Assembly: GCA_021733645.1 (NCBI GenBank)
Contig: JAHREJ010000006.1
Span: 62,001 to 126,000, forward strand
DNA from: Bacillus subtilis subsp. subtilis
GTDB taxonomy: Bacteria; Pseudomonadota; Gammaproteobacteria; Xanthomonadales; Xanthomonadaceae
Reading direction: 5' to 3'
DNA length: 64,000 nucleotides
The notes below the pieces were generated by a model that saw only the letters and a list, made by a program, of their open reading frames with translations, was not told the DNA's origin and made no database searches. This document shows positions 44,201 to 53,206 of the stretch, in pieces (the stretch's first letter is position 1; every line of letters starts with the position of its first letter). The translations under genes and the position numbers were made by a program.

Positions 44201-44318
44201 GCTCAATGCCACCAAGTCCGAACTGCGCAGCTACATCGGCAACGACAGCGAGGCACGCCTGTTGTCCAACATCTATGCCGGCCGCCAGCTGTACTTCGGC
44301 GTGAACTGGAAGTTCTAA
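41253..44318 (+). CDS. TonB-dependent receptor (carbohydrate-uptake type)
   Basis: A 1021-residue outer-membrane transporter. The signal peptide is followed by the TonB-box-like segment TTLDSVTVTGYRYAIEKSLQQKRD. The plug domain has VITAEDVGKFPDKNVADALQRVPGVVITRSGGEGKSVSVRGL. The 22-strand barrel ends RQLYFGVNWKF with the terminal Phe needed for outer-membrane assembly. The FPDKNVADALQR and VSVRGL plug motifs are typical of Xanthomonas sugar-scavenging receptors. It is divergent from the mannosidase operon and shares its operator region, so it probably imports mannose-rich oligosaccharides. A Rho-independent terminator follows at 44360. GGAGAGGGAGAG just upstream provides a ribosome-binding region. 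Confidence 0.96.
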   Translation: MNKMSRMRNRDTLSAAITSVLFAALVPATAFAQQASPASSPEATTLDSVTVTGYRYAIEKSLQQKRDANAVVEVITAEDVGKFPDKNVADALQRVPGVVITRSGGEGKSVSVRGLAPDLTLTQLNGNFVASSETNNEATRSFNYTLLPSNMLSSAELFKSPEARIDEGGIGGTVILHTRRPLDMEANSGYVNLEGTSSDTSHDIDPQASALYSWHSKDERFGVLVGVTQQKRTSRTMEASTEDYQWYGAGDARDANGNVLSQDGIHYWWGNSGFNNQTGKNYSDFFMPTSVNFAVKEEQRERKGGQLTFQFKPIDNLTLTANYFRFELQGDYTQNMLKVPEWSMARYNQDGNWAPGRLLNGLTFDPSGSIVTGAQFEKLPGKSYICSEEQAAAAGLKPGGWGPDDCTMPTPQLSGGYSKEKALSQTADLTIDWDISPLWKASFTGGRTWSEGGPSMNFRMSAKPRRKVGADYLSGNQYTAWDLTGTPSVQFSPDLQQQLMAGIAEVDTGSTDSSWMQTEVEQNYFQADFTKLFEAGWLDSIQFGTKYRDGKVHRNTGNTYWVCQGLDPSDYDNNRYQAGCDPTAGDAQPGFFLSNPISNITGAFNANVFPGINYPAYIDYLNKTYGGSHSRTEEDFVYDVNEKIYSGYFQANFRTERVRGNVGVRVVRTQQFAQSSDSVERFNDYFVDNANGSPMSCDDPAADPTLRCQGGFVRLPDNQVRDKVYTLTSLEKTYTDFLPSFNIAWDITDSLVLRGAASKVIARPGYTSIAYPGGLNYISEEYSNDRRVAGGTDTPGWYGSGSNKALEPFKAVQFDLGLEWYFKPGSAAGVALFRKNVDNFTVPVVRDQQMTVGGQTVTVQKYSTQANGRDGVSQGVELNGQYTFDMGFGVQANYTYNDTNLAAVVLDGEEIGASPLVGSAKNQANVTVFYENDMFLARASYNRRGEVVGGLNNGMTTFTKPYSQLDLNVAYNLTPDWTLTASVLNATKSELRSYIGNDSEARLLSNIYAGRQLYFGVNWKF

Positions 44319-44359
44319 GCAGTACCCGCCCCCGCCTGCGGGCGGGGCAACGGTCCTCC

Positions 44360-44397
44360 ACGGCAGTCGCGCTGGTACAGGTGACTGCCGTTTTTTT
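44360..44397 (+). terminator. Rho-independent terminator of the TonB-dependent receptor gene
   Basis: ACGGCAGTC (44360-44368) pairs perfectly with GACTGCCGT (44383-44391) and is followed by a run of seven T. It lies 42 bp after the receptor stop. Confidence 0.92.
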
Positions 44398-44456
44398 GTG
44401 GTTCTTCTCCCCTCCACGTCGCAAGCACGAAGCACGCGCTGCGCCTTTCCAGGCGC

Positions 44457-44592
44457 GGCCGCCGCTGGGTCGGACGCGGGGCTGCGATGCCCTTGCGGGC
44501 GAAGTAAAGGAGGAGGGGGCGGCCGTAGGCCGACGCCGGGGGACATTCGCCGGCAAGGGCATCGCAGCCCCGCGTCCGACCCAGCGGCGGCC
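44457..44592. repeat. 136-bp palindromic element with 47-base arms
   Basis: Bases 44457-44503 are complementary to 44546-44592 with one mismatch in 47, the outer 40 being perfect. The 42-base loop holds GGAGGAGGGGGCGG and a small CGGCC/GGCCG stem. A separate GCGCCT/AGGCGC hairpin stands just before it. It occupies much of the 448-bp gap between the TonB receptor and cutC genes; the rest (44593-44766) shows nothing recognisable. It could be a MITE or a long hairpin transcript. Confidence 0.85.
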
Positions 44593-44766
44593 CACCGAAT
44601 CGTCCGCTTTCCCATCCGCGTACCGCAAGCCGTGCCCCGCAGTGACCGGCAGGCCCCAGGGCAAGGCAAAGGCGGCGGCCGGCGGACAGTTGCCCAGGGG
44701 CCTGCCCGCTGCTGCGGGGACCTCACACGCGCGGCAGGCCTGATCGCAACCGCGCCTGTCGTGGCG

Positions 44767-45495
44767 TTACGCGTCGAGGGCGGCGCGCAGCGCGGCCACT
44801 TCGTCGGCGTCGGTACCGATCCAATCCGGCGACAGGCCAACCAGCGCGGGATTGTGGTGGCGCATGGCCGACTGCCGCACGGCCTTGGCCGATGCATGCA
44901 GCTCACGGCAGCCGGTGCGTGCGGCCACCGCGGCGATGGTATGCGGCGTCAGTCCGGCGCCGGCCATCACGCTGATGCGCCCGTTGGCCTGTTCGACCAT
45001 TCCCGCCAGCACTGCCGCGCCGGCTTCAGCGCTGCCCTGCCCGCCCGAGCTCAACACCCGTTGGCACCCCAGCCCGATTACCTGCTCCAGCGCCTGCGAC
45101 AGGTCGCGCGCGGCATCCAACGCACGGTGGAATGTCACCTGCAACGGCCCGGCGGCGGACACCAGTTCGCGGCACAGCGCCACGTCCACGCCGCCATCGG
45201 CATCCAGTGCGCCGATCACCACGCCGTCACAGCCCAGCCGCCGGCAGTTGTCGATGTCGCGCAGCATGATCTGCGCCTCATCGGTGCTGTAGCAGAAATC
45301 ACCCGGACGCGCGCGGATCAATACGAACAGCGGAATCTGCAGCCGCTCGCGCGCCAGCGCGACACTGCCGAACGAGGGCGTGGTGCCGCCTTCGGCCAGG
45401 TTGTCGAACAACTCGACGCGATCGGCGCCACCGGCCTGCGCGGCCAACGCGGAGGCCACCGAATTGGAGGCGATTTCCAGCAGACGCCGCGCCAT
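44767..45495 (-). CDS. cutC: CutC-family protein
   Basis: A 242-residue TIM-barrel protein of the CutC family. The start MARRLLEIASNSVASALAAQAGGADRVELFDNLAEGGTTPS contains the family signature, followed by IRARPGDFCYS, VIGALDADGGVD, TFHRALDAARD and RVLSSGGQGSA. It was first linked to copper tolerance in E. coli, but its real biochemistry is unsettled. Here it is the last gene of a group with glucokinase and glycosylasparaginase, and starts 2 bp after the latter. A role in glycan breakdown is therefore as likely as copper handling. Confidence 0.9.
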   Translation of the reverse strand: MARRLLEIASNSVASALAAQAGGADRVELFDNLAEGGTTPSFGSVALARERLQIPLFVLIRARPGDFCYSTDEAQIMLRDIDNCRRLGCDGVVIGALDADGGVDVALCRELVSAAGPLQVTFHRALDAARDLSQALEQVIGLGCQRVLSSGGQGSAEAGAAVLAGMVEQANGRISVMAGAGLTPHTIAAVAARTGCRELHASAKAVRQSAMRHHNPALVGLSPDWIGTDADEVAALRAALDA

Positions 45496-45497
45496 GC

Positions 45498-46496
45498 TCA
45501 GGTCTGCTCGCTGGTGTAGACCGACGCCGAATCGCGCAGGTCATCCTGGCGCTGTGCGTCGCACACCGCGTAGACGAAGCCACGGTGCAGCGCATACGCG
45601 CCAACCTCGCCGTGCTTGTCCAGCGCCAGGAAACACACCTGCAGGGTCTTGCTGGCCTCCGGGCGCTTGCGCACCAGCCGTGCGATGGCCTCACGGCAGG
45701 CCTCGTCCGGCGAGCGACCCTGGCGCATCAGTTCCACCACCAGGAATGACGCGGCATTGCGCATCATTTCTTCGCCCACGCCCGAGGCCGTGGCGCCGCC
45801 GACGTCATTGTCCACGAACAGGCCGGCACCGATGATCGGGCTGTCGCCCACCCGTCCATGCAGCTTCCAGGCCATGCCGCTGGTGGTGCAGGCACCTGCC
45901 AGGCGGCCGTTGACATCGATGGCCAGCATGCCCAGGGTGTCGTGGTTGCTGCTGTCGCCGGGACGGCCGCGCCGCTCGACGTTGATTTCGGGGCTGTACT
46001 GCGCGGTCTTCAGCCACGCGCGCCACGCCGTCTCGGCCGCCGGGGTGAGCAGCTTCTGGCGCTCGAAGCCCTGCTCCAGCGCAAACTGCTGCGCGCCCTG
46101 CCCGACCAGCATCACGTGTGGCGTGTTTTCCATCACTTTGCGCGCCACCGACACCGGATGCAGGATGTCGGTCAACGCCGCCACCGAGCCACAACGGCCA
46201 TCGCCGTCCATGATGCTGGCATCCAGGCTGAGCACGCCGTCGCGATCGGGGTTGCCGCAGCGGCCCACGGTGGGGTTGCACAGTTCACTTTCAGCCCAGC
46301 GGGCGCCGGCCTCGACCGCATCCAGCGCGGTGCCGCCGCCGGACAACACCTTCCACGCCGCCTGGTTGGCGCCCACGCCGAAATCCCAGGTGGACACCAC
46401 CCGCGCACCGCGGCGGGCCTGTGCGCGTACGCGCGGCACGGCCAACGCGCCTGCGGCCAGTACGCCTGCCTGGAGGAATTGCCTGCGGTCGGTCAT
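45498..46496 (-). CDS. N4-(beta-N-acetylglucosaminyl)-L-asparaginase (glycosylasparaginase), Tat-exported
   Basis: A 332-residue Ntn-hydrolase precursor. It opens MTDRRQFLQAGVLAAGALAVPRVRA, a twin-arginine signal. The autocatalytic site is SNHDT, where cleavage before Thr frees the nucleophile; the following LGMLAID and GRVGDSPIIGAGLFVDN substrate loop match glycosylasparaginases. These enzymes cut the GlcNAc-Asn bond left after N-glycan trimming, giving aspartate and aminated GlcNAc. This is the strongest local pointer to N-glycoproteins as the target of the neighbouring mannosidases. The start is the ATG at 46496. It is followed by cutC. Confidence 0.93.
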   Translation of the reverse strand: MTDRRQFLQAGVLAAGALAVPRVRAQARRGARVVSTWDFGVGANQAAWKVLSGGGTALDAVEAGARWAESELCNPTVGRCGNPDRDGVLSLDASIMDGDGRCGSVAALTDILHPVSVARKVMENTPHVMLVGQGAQQFALEQGFERQKLLTPAAETAWRAWLKTAQYSPEINVERRGRPGDSSNHDTLGMLAIDVNGRLAGACTTSGMAWKLHGRVGDSPIIGAGLFVDNDVGGATASGVGEEMMRNAASFLVVELMRQGRSPDEACREAIARLVRKRPEASKTLQVCFLALDKHGEVGAYALHRGFVYAVCDAQRQDDLRDSASVYTSEQT

Positions 46497-46552
46497 GTGA
46501 ACCCTTTCGTGCTGCATTGGTTGTGGGTCCGCCCGGCCACCGGGCGGTGTGC

Positions 46553-47608
46553 TCATGCCACGGCGCGTTCGCGGCGGGCGGCATGCCAGACTGCCGCGCC
46601 CATGATGCCCAGTTCGCCGTGCTCCACCCGCCACACCGGCACCTGGGCCAGCACCCGGCCCATCACGCCCTTGGCCAGAAACCGCGCGCGGAAGCCACCG
46701 GCATGCAGGAACGGCGCGACGCGGGTGGAGATGCCACCGGCCAGGTAGACCGAGCGCGCACCAAAGGTGATCGCAAGATCGCCGGCCAGGCTGCCCAGCC
46801 AGGCGCTGAAGACTTCCAGTGTTTCCACCGCCAGCGGGTCATCGCCGGCGTGCGCGGCGGCAATCAGCTGCTCGGTCGAGGTCCATTGCGGGGACGCCCC
46901 GCGCAAGCCACACAGGCACGGATACAGGTTCATCAGGCCGCTGCCGGACAGGATGCGCTCCTGGTCCACGTGCTCCCAGCGCTGCTGCATCTGGCGCAGG
47001 ATTTCCAGCTCCAGCGCATTGCCGGCCGTCAGCGCGGCATGCCCGGCTTCGCTGGCCAGTACCGGTTGTTCGCCGCCGTGGAAGCGCAGCGCAGCGCCCA
47101 GGCCGGTGCCTGGGCCCAGCACCAGCGCCGGCCAGGGCGACAGCGCTGCCGGTTCGCCGTTGAGTGCCACCCGCGTATCGGCCTGCACGTGCGGGATGGC
47201 GTAGGCCACCGCTTCGAAATCGTTGATCAGCGCCAGCGAGCGCAGACCGGCCTGCGCCCGCGTATCGGCCACCGATACCGGCCACGGCAGGTTGGTGTTG
47301 ACCAGGTGGTCGCCTTCCAGCAGCCCGGCGATGGCCACCACGGCGGTGTCCAACGGCGGCTCGGTGACGGCCATGAAGTCAGCCAGGATGGCGGCCAGGC
47401 TGGCAAATTCGGCGCAGCTGTAACGACGCAGGCCACTCAGTCGTGGTGGCTGGCCATCGCACACCTGCGCCAACGCAAGCCGCGCGAACGTGCCGCCCAC
47501 GTCGGCGACGATGATCGGTTCAGCACCACGATTCCGGCCAGGCGTCACTGCGGATGCCGTGCTGGAAGGGGCCGGAAGATGTTCCGGAAACGGTACCGCA
47601 ACGCTCAC
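46553..47608 (-). CDS. glk: Glucokinase
   Basis: A 351-residue hexokinase-fold enzyme phosphorylating glucose. The P-loop-like IIVADVGGTFARLALAQV is at about residues 30-47. The catalytic Asp is in ALINDFEAVAYAI, then GPGTGLGAAL, and EAGHAAL with the conserved acidic residue. The end VYLAGGISTRVAPFL ... FLAKGVMG is typical of bacterial Glk rather than ROK kinases. No ATG is available near the expected N-terminus. A GTG at 47608 with AAGG upstream is used, so the exact start is uncertain. It lies in the group of glycan genes on the minus strand. Confidence 0.88.
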   Translation of the reverse strand: MSVAVPFPEHLPAPSSTASAVTPGRNRGAEPIIVADVGGTFARLALAQVCDGQPPRLSGLRRYSCAEFASLAAILADFMAVTEPPLDTAVVAIAGLLEGDHLVNTNLPWPVSVADTRAQAGLRSLALINDFEAVAYAIPHVQADTRVALNGEPAALSPWPALVLGPGTGLGAALRFHGGEQPVLASEAGHAALTAGNALELEILRQMQQRWEHVDQERILSGSGLMNLYPCLCGLRGASPQWTSTEQLIAAAHAGDDPLAVETLEVFSAWLGSLAGDLAITFGARSVYLAGGISTRVAPFLHAGGFRARFLAKGVMGRVLAQVPVWRVEHGELGIMGAAVWHAARRERAVA

Positions 47609-47732
47609 TCGCAGGCCTTGGCTGGGGTCGAATGACCCGACGCGATTTTCGGCGATCGTGCCGGCTTTGCAAAGCCGATGCTTCCGTACACAGGCGTATG
47701 CGCATGCCGCGCCACGCCCGCCGCGTTCATCC

Positions 47733-49331
47733 TCACGGCTTGCCCACCTGCAGGCGATAACTGGTACTTGCCAGGGCGGTCGGGCCATCGGCATGCACCG
47801 CGCGCACTTCCACCTTGTGTTCGCCGGCCGCCAGATGGGTGGGCAACGCGCCGCGCCAGAGGTGCGGCGAAGGGGTCGCTTCGGGCGAACGGTCGAAACC
47901 ACGCAGGCGCTCGGCCTGGTCGTCGGCCACGTTTTCCACCAGCACGCGCGGATCAGGCTGTTCGACGCGCTTCATGCTCTGCCACGCGCCGTTGTCCACG
48001 CGGAATTCCACCAGCGTATCGGCCTGCCCCATGAACACGTTGGCATACACGCCCCATGCCGGATAGGCGTCCTTGCGCAGCACCTGGGGCGCATGCAGGG
48101 CGATCTGGTAGTCATCCGGCGCACGGGCCACGTAGTAGCGCAGGCTGTAGTCGCCACCGGGCTTGACCGACAGCAGCGCATAGCCATTCGGGGTGCCGTC
48201 GCTCATGGTGGCATCGGGAATGCCGTTGCTGTCCTTCACCCCGGACCAGAACGCGCCGCAGGCCGCGCCGACATTGTATTCGTGCAAGGGCTTGCTGCCC
48301 TGCCAGCCTTCTGCCGCGCCATGATAGTAATGCTGCTGGGTGTGGCTGTGGCCACTGAGCACCAGTACGTTGGGGAAGTCCTTGAGCAGCGCGAACAGTC
48401 GCGTGCGGTCGGCGTGGCGGAACGTCTCGCGGCCCGGCGCGGCGTCGAACAAGGGAATATGCATGCCCAGCACCACCAGGCGGTCGCGCGGCAGGCCCTT
48501 CAGATAGTTGCCCAGGAAGGTGAACTGGTCCGCACGCAGGCCGCCCACATAGGTGGGCTTGGCCGCGGGGTCATAGACCACGTCATCGAGGAACACGAAG
48601 CTGGCCCCGCCCTCTTCCACCGCATAGGTATCCGGGCCGTACACCGCACGCCAGGTGTCCAGCGAATGGCGGTCATCGCCGGCATCGAAATCCAGGTCGT
48701 GGTTGCCCGGTACGTGGAACCACGGCACCTGCAGCTGTGCGGTGGCCTTGTTGATGGCCGGGTACAGGCCCAGGTCGTCGTTGACGATGTCGCCCAGGGT
48801 GGTGCCCAGCCGCGCCGGATGCTTGCCGATGATCGGCTCGACAATGGCGCGGTGGTAGTAGTCCACGTCCTGCCGGCTGGCGGTCTGCGAATCGGTGAAC
48901 ACCAGCATCTCAAAGCCCGCACGCGCCGCTTCGGCGCCCGTGGCCGGTTCCAGCGCGAAATCCCAGTTGCGCACGTTGCTGCCGGTGGCGCGGATGCCGT
49001 CGTACTTCAGGCGCGGCGAGCCTTGCGGCGCGTAGTGGCGCCAGTACGCGGGGAGGCCGTTGGCGGCGGCCGGGAAGCGGTAGTCGTCCGGTTTGATCAC
49101 AAACACGGTCTGTCCGTCGCGCACCGGCAGGCTGTAGCTGCCGTCGGCAGCGGTGCGCACGATCACTTCGCCATTGGACACCTGCACACCGGCCATGCCC
49201 GGGTCGGTGGGGCCACGCCCCGGCTTGCCATCACGTTCCTGGTAGACCTTGCCGGTGACGGTGGCCTCGCTGGCCCAGGCAGGGGCGGTGGTCAACAGCA
49301 GGCAGGCCAGCCAGGCAGCAGTGCGGGTCAT
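47733..49331 (-). CDS. Calcineurin-like metallophosphoesterase with N- and C-terminal sandwich domains, exported
   Basis: A 532-residue protein with a signal peptide (MTRTAAWLACLLLTTAPAWA). An N-terminal transthyretin-like domain (GKVYQERDGKPGRGPTDPGMAGVQVSNG) precedes the catalytic core: FTDSQ at motif I, LGDIVND at motif II, PGNHDLD at motif III, GMHIPLF, and SGHSHTQQHYY at the end. The C-terminal domain (from about 400) is all beta. This MetallophosN-Metallophos-MetallophosC layout is common in polysaccharide and glycan loci of Bacteroidetes and Xanthomonadaceae. The substrate is unknown; a phosphorylated sugar or phosphomannan is an attractive but unproven candidate. Confidence 0.9.
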   Translation of the reverse strand: MTRTAAWLACLLLTTAPAWASEATVTGKVYQERDGKPGRGPTDPGMAGVQVSNGEVIVRTAADGSYSLPVRDGQTVFVIKPDDYRFPAAANGLPAYWRHYAPQGSPRLKYDGIRATGSNVRNWDFALEPATGAEAARAGFEMLVFTDSQTASRQDVDYYHRAIVEPIIGKHPARLGTTLGDIVNDDLGLYPAINKATAQLQVPWFHVPGNHDLDFDAGDDRHSLDTWRAVYGPDTYAVEEGGASFVFLDDVVYDPAAKPTYVGGLRADQFTFLGNYLKGLPRDRLVVLGMHIPLFDAAPGRETFRHADRTRLFALLKDFPNVLVLSGHSHTQQHYYHGAAEGWQGSKPLHEYNVGAACGAFWSGVKDSNGIPDATMSDGTPNGYALLSVKPGGDYSLRYYVARAPDDYQIALHAPQVLRKDAYPAWGVYANVFMGQADTLVEFRVDNGAWQSMKRVEQPDPRVLVENVADDQAERLRGFDRSPEATPSPHLWRGALPTHLAAGEHKVEVRAVHADGPTALASTSYRLQVGKP

Positions 49332-49419
49332 CAGGACGGTCCGTTCGGGGGTGGGTGATTGTAAAGCGGCACATCATCGCTGGTGCCGCGTTTCACCCGC
49401 GTTAAACGGATCGGCGTGC

Positions 49420-50043
49420 TCACCCTGCGTGGCGCGCGGCCAGCACCTGCACTGCATCGTCCAGCGACAGCCCGCGTGCGCGCAGCAGCACGATCAGGTG
49501 GAACAGCAGGTCGGCCGATTCGCCGAGCAGCGCCGTATCGTCCTGGACCACGCCAGCCAGTGCGGTTTCAACGCCTTCTTCGCCCACCTTCTGTGCGATA
49601 CGGCGCACGCCGCCGTCAAACAGCGTGGTGGTGTAGCTGCCAGCCGGGCGCTGCTGCTCGCGCTGGCGCACCAGAGCGTCGAGCCGACCGAGGAAATTGC
49701 CCGGGGCGCGCGCGAAGCAGCTTTCGCTGCCGGTGTGGCAGGTCGGCCCAGCCGGGCGCGCGCTTACCAGCAGGGTGTCGTTATCGCAGTCGACGCGGAT
49801 GGCCAGCACCACCAGCACGTTGCCGGACGACTCGCCCTTCGTCCACAGCTGCTGCCGGCTGCGGCTGTAGAAGGTCATGTGGCCGGTGGCCAGGGTCTGC
49901 GCCAGCGACTCGGCATTGGCATAGCCCAGCATCAACACCGCCAGGGTGTCGGCGTCCTGCACCACCACCGGCAGCAGGCCATCGCCCTTGCTCCAGTCCA
50001 GCCCAGCCAGCGCCTCGGGCGAAGGCAGTACTTCAATAGACAT
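49420..50043 (-). CDS. hisIE: Bifunctional phosphoribosyl-AMP cyclohydrolase/phosphoribosyl-ATP pyrophosphatase
   Basis: A 207-residue fusion catalysing steps 2 and 3 of histidine synthesis. The HisI half (about 1-110) has [32 protein letters not shown] and the zinc-binding CDNDTLL and CHTGSESCF. The HisE half (about 120-207) has [24 protein letters not shown] and [13 protein letters not shown]. It is the last gene of the his operon and overlaps hisF by 11 bp. Confidence 0.97.
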   Translation of the reverse strand: MSIEVLPSPEALAGLDWSKGDGLLPVVVQDADTLAVLMLGYANAESLAQTLATGHMTFYSRSRQQLWTKGESSGNVLVVLAIRVDCDNDTLLVSARPAGPTCHTGSESCFARAPGNFLGRLDALVRQREQQRPAGSYTTTLFDGGVRRIAQKVGEEGVETALAGVVQDDTALLGESADLLFHLIVLLRARGLSLDDAVQVLAARHAG

Positions 50044-50809
50044 CTCGAACCTCGATCTGTTGCTCGCGCAGGAACTGCTTGAGCGCGGGGATGGCGATGG
50101 CGCCACGGTGGAACACGCTGGCGGCCAGGGCGCCGTCGACATCGGCCTGGTCGAATACATCGGCGAAATGCTGCATCTCCCCGGCACCACCGGACGCGAT
50201 CAGCGGCACCTGGCACAGTGCGCGCGCCTGGCGCAGCTGGGCGATGTCGTAGCCGCGGCGCACGCCGTCGCTGTCCATGCAGTTCAGCACGATCTCGCCG
50301 GCACCGCGGCGCTGCGCTTCCACCAGCCAGTCCAGGGTGCGTAGCGGCACGGCCTGGGTCTTGTCCGGGTCGCCGCTGAAGCGACGGACCCGCCACTCCC
50401 CATCGGCCTCCCGTACCGAATCAATGCCGACCACCACGCACTGCACGCCGAACGCATCGGCCAGTTCCTCGATCAGCGCCGGGCGACCCAACGCCGGGGA
50501 GTTGATCGAAATCTTGTCCGCCCCGGCGTACAGGACCCGCCGCGCGGTTTCCACGTCGGTGATGCCACCGGCCACGCAGAACGGAATGTCGATGAGCCGG
50601 GCAATGCGCTCGATCCAGCCCACGTCCACGGCACGGCCTTCCGGGCTGGCGCCGATGTCGTAGAACACCAGCTCGTCGGCGCCCTGGTCGCGATAGCGCA
50701 GCGCCAGCTCGGCGATGTCGCCCATGTCCACGTGGTCGCGGAAACGCACGCCCTTGACCACGCGGCCATCGCGCACGTCCAGGCAGGGAATCAGCCGCCG
50801 GCTCAACAT
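50033..50809 (-). CDS. hisF: Imidazole glycerol phosphate synthase, cyclase subunit
   Basis: A 258-residue TIM barrel beginning [20 protein letters not shown] with the catalytic Asp11. It also has the second catalytic Asp region [13 protein letters not shown] and the phosphate-binding [12 protein letters not shown]-type loop (IASGGAGEM). It uses ammonia channelled from HisH. It overlaps the end of hisA by 7 bp. Confidence 0.97.
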   Translation of the reverse strand: MLSRRLIPCLDVRDGRVVKGVRFRDHVDMGDIAELALRYRDQGADELVFYDIGASPEGRAVDVGWIERIARLIDIPFCVAGGITDVETARRVLYAGADKISINSPALGRPALIEELADAFGVQCVVVGIDSVREADGEWRVRRFSGDPDKTQAVPLRTLDWLVEAQRRGAGEIVLNCMDSDGVRRGYDIAQLRQARALCQVPLIASGGAGEMQHFADVFDQADVDGALAASVFHRGAIAIPALKQFLREQQIEVRDVY

Positions 50810-51537
50810 GCCAACGCCTCGCGCAGGGTCATGCGGCCTTCCAGCAGCGCCTTGCCCAGGATGGCCCCGCCACAGCCCACCGCGCGGGCCTCGGCCACGT
50901 CCGCTGCGCTGCGCACGCCACCGGACGCCTGTACCGCCACGCCTGGCAGCAGGGTGGCCAGGTGCTGGTACAGCCCGATATTGGGGCCGGACAACATGCC
51001 GTCGCGGGCGATGTCGGTGCACAGCAGGTGGGTCATGCCGGCCCGCGCGTAGCGCGTTGCCAACACGTCCAGGGTGTCGTCGGCAGTCTCCGTCCAGCCG
51101 TGCACAGGCAGCAGCCAGCGGCCATCGTCGGCCTGGCGGGCGTCCAGCGCGATGGTCAACCGCTCCGGGCCGAACTCGGACAGCCAGCCGATCACCGTTT
51201 CCGGCGCGCGCACCGACACCGACCCCACCACCACGCGGGTGGCGCCGGCATCGAGAATGCGCGCCACGTCATCGCGCGAGCGCACGCCGCCGCCGGTCTG
51301 TACCTGCAGCCCGGTGTCGGCGGCAATCGACGCCAGCAGCGGGGCCAGCGTGTAACCACCGGCCCGTGCCGCGTCCAGGTCGACCAGATGCATCCAGGTG
51401 GCCCCGGCCTCGGCAAATGCCTGCGCGCGCGGCAATGGATCATCGCCGTAGGTGGTCTGCTGGGCGTAGTCGCCCTGCAGCAGGCGCACCACGCGGCCGT
51501 CGCGGATGTCCAGCGCGGGATAGACAGTGAAACTCAT
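50803..51537 (-). CDS. hisA: ProFAR isomerase
   Basis: A 244-residue TIM barrel opening [24 protein letters not shown] (catalytic Asp8-Asp10 region). [16 protein letters not shown] and [14 protein letters not shown] follow, with the second catalytic Asp in TDIARDG. It isomerises the aminoaldose to the ketose in step 4. It overlaps hisH by 4 bp. Confidence 0.97.
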   Translation of the reverse strand: MSFTVYPALDIRDGRVVRLLQGDYAQQTTYGDDPLPRAQAFAEAGATWMHLVDLDAARAGGYTLAPLLASIAADTGLQVQTGGGVRSRDDVARILDAGATRVVVGSVSVRAPETVIGWLSEFGPERLTIALDARQADDGRWLLPVHGWTETADDTLDVLATRYARAGMTHLLCTDIARDGMLSGPNIGLYQHLATLLPGVAVQASGGVRSAADVAEARAVGCGGAILGKALLEGRMTLREALAC

Positions 51538-52136
51538 GTGGGTTCGTTCTCGATGAAATTGCGCAGGATCCGGGCGCCGGTGGCGGCCGATCGCTCGGGA
51601 TGGAACTGGGCACCGCTGTGCCGACCACGTTGCACCACCGCGGCAAACAGCCCGCCGTGGTCGCAGGCCGCCACGGTGTGCTCGCCCAGCGGCGCGGCGT
51701 AGCTGTGCACGAAATAGGCACTGGCGCGCTCGGGCACGCCGTCCAGCAGCGCCGACGCGCGCAGCGGCAGCAGCCGGTTCCAGCCCATGTGCGGTACCCG
51801 GATGCCGGTGGCCGGGTGCAGGTGGCGCACCACCCCGGGCATCAGCCCCAGGCATTCCACGTGGCCTTCTTCGGAGCCCTCGAACAGCAGCTGCATGCCC
51901 AGGCAGATGCCCAGCAACGGCACCTGCAGGTCGCGCAGCGGCTGCACCAGGTCCTGCGCATGCAGGCGCGCCATGCCGTGCGGCGCAGCGCCCACCCCCG
52001 GCAGAATCACCCGCGACACACCCCGCAGACCCTTGGCGTCGCGCACCAGTCGCACCTGCACGCCCAGCCGCTCCAGCGCATAACGTACCGAACCAAGGTT
52101 GGCACCGCCGGCATCGATCAGGGCAACGTCGGTCAC
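51534..52136 (-). CDS. hisH: Imidazole glycerol phosphate synthase, glutaminase subunit
   Basis: A 200-residue class I glutamine amidotransferase. It begins with a GTG ([17 protein letters not shown]). The Cys nucleophile is in [15 protein letters not shown], the oxyanion region is RVILPGVGA, and the His-Glu pair is in GAQFHPERS. It supplies ammonia to HisF. The GTG overlaps the hisB stop (GTGA). Confidence 0.97.
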   Translation of the reverse strand: MTDVALIDAGGANLGSVRYALERLGVQVRLVRDAKGLRGVSRVILPGVGAAPHGMARLHAQDLVQPLRDLQVPLLGICLGMQLLFEGSEEGHVECLGLMPGVVRHLHPATGIRVPHMGWNRLLPLRASALLDGVPERASAYFVHSYAAPLGEHTVAACDHGGLFAAVVQRGRHSGAQFHPERSAATGARILRNFIENEPT

Positions 52137-53206
52137 AGCGCCCCCTTGGTGCTGGGCAGCGCGGTGCCCTGGCGCGGCAACGCCTGGCGCAGCGCGCGGG
52201 CCAGCGCCTTGAAGCACGCCTCCACCTTGTGGTGGTCGTTGTCGCCCTGCACGCTCAGGTGCAGGTTGAGCCCGGCCGCATCGCACAGCGAGCGGAAGAA
52301 ATGCGGCACCAGTTCGGTCGGCATATCCCCCACGCGTTCGCGTTTGAATTGCCCGGTGAACACGAAATACGGGCGTCCGCTGAAATCCAGCGCGGCGCTG
52401 GCCAGGGTTTCGTCCATCGGCAGGGTGAAGCCGTAACGGCCGATGCCGCGCTTGTCGCCCAGGGCTTCACGCAGCGCCTGGCCCAGTGCCAGGCCGGTAT
52501 CTTCGATGGTGTGGTGTTCGTCGATGTGCAGGTCGCCCTCGGCCTGCACCCGCAGCGCAAATCCGCCGTGCTTGCCGATCTGCTCCAGCATGTGGTCGAA
52601 GAACGGCAGCCCGGTGTGGGTCTGCGGCTCGGCGCTGCGGTCCAGGTCGACCTCCACGCAGATCCTGGTTTCCTTGGTGTTGCGCTGCACGGTGGCGCGG
52701 CGCGGAGCGTCGGCCAGCTCGTGGGCGATGCCGTTCCAGTCCCACTGTCCACCGAACTGTTCAGTGCGCAGCTGGAAGCCGCGAATGTTCATGTTGTCGG
52801 CAAACTGGATATCGGTCGGGCGGTCACCGACCATCGCCGAACGCGCCCAGTCGATGCTGCGGTCCTGCAGATAGGGCAGCATCATGCCGATGCCCGGCTT
52901 GCGGGTGGGCGCGTTGTCGTGCGGCCAGCTGCCGTCGATCAGCACGTCACGGAACACGATGCCCTGGCTGGCAAAGATCTGCAGCATCAGGTCATTGGGG
53001 CCGTCGAAACTGGCCTGCGGGTAGCCATCGCTGCCCAGCCCGTCCTGGTTGCTGACGATCACGAACTGGTAGCCGGCGTCGCGCAGCTTGAGCATGGCCG
53101 GGATCACCTCGCGCACGAAGCGCAGCTTCTCGAAGGCGTCAATCTGGAAGTCGGCGGGTTCTTCGATCAGGGTGCCGTCGCGGTCGACGAACAGAATGGG
53201 CGTCAT
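52133..53206 (-). CDS. hisB: Bifunctional histidinol-phosphatase/imidazoleglycerol-phosphate dehydratase
   Basis: A 357-residue fusion as in E. coli. The N-terminal HAD phosphatase has [14 protein letters not shown] (Asp nucleophile pair), VSNQDGLG and [10 protein letters not shown]. The C-terminal dehydratase from about residue 165 has the manganese-binding [14 protein letters not shown] and [18 protein letters not shown]. It carries out steps 6 and 8. It overlaps hisC by 4 bp. Confidence 0.97.
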   Translation of the reverse strand: MTPILFVDRDGTLIEEPADFQIDAFEKLRFVREVIPAMLKLRDAGYQFVIVSNQDGLGSDGYPQASFDGPNDLMLQIFASQGIVFRDVLIDGSWPHDNAPTRKPGIGMMLPYLQDRSIDWARSAMVGDRPTDIQFADNMNIRGFQLRTEQFGGQWDWNGIAHELADAPRRATVQRNTKETRICVEVDLDRSAEPQTHTGLPFFDHMLEQIGKHGGFALRVQAEGDLHIDEHHTIEDTGLALGQALREALGDKRGIGRYGFTLPMDETLASAALDFSGRPYFVFTGQFKRERVGDMPTELVPHFFRSLCDAAGLNLHLSVQGDNDHHKVEACFKALARALRQALPRQGTALPSTKGAL

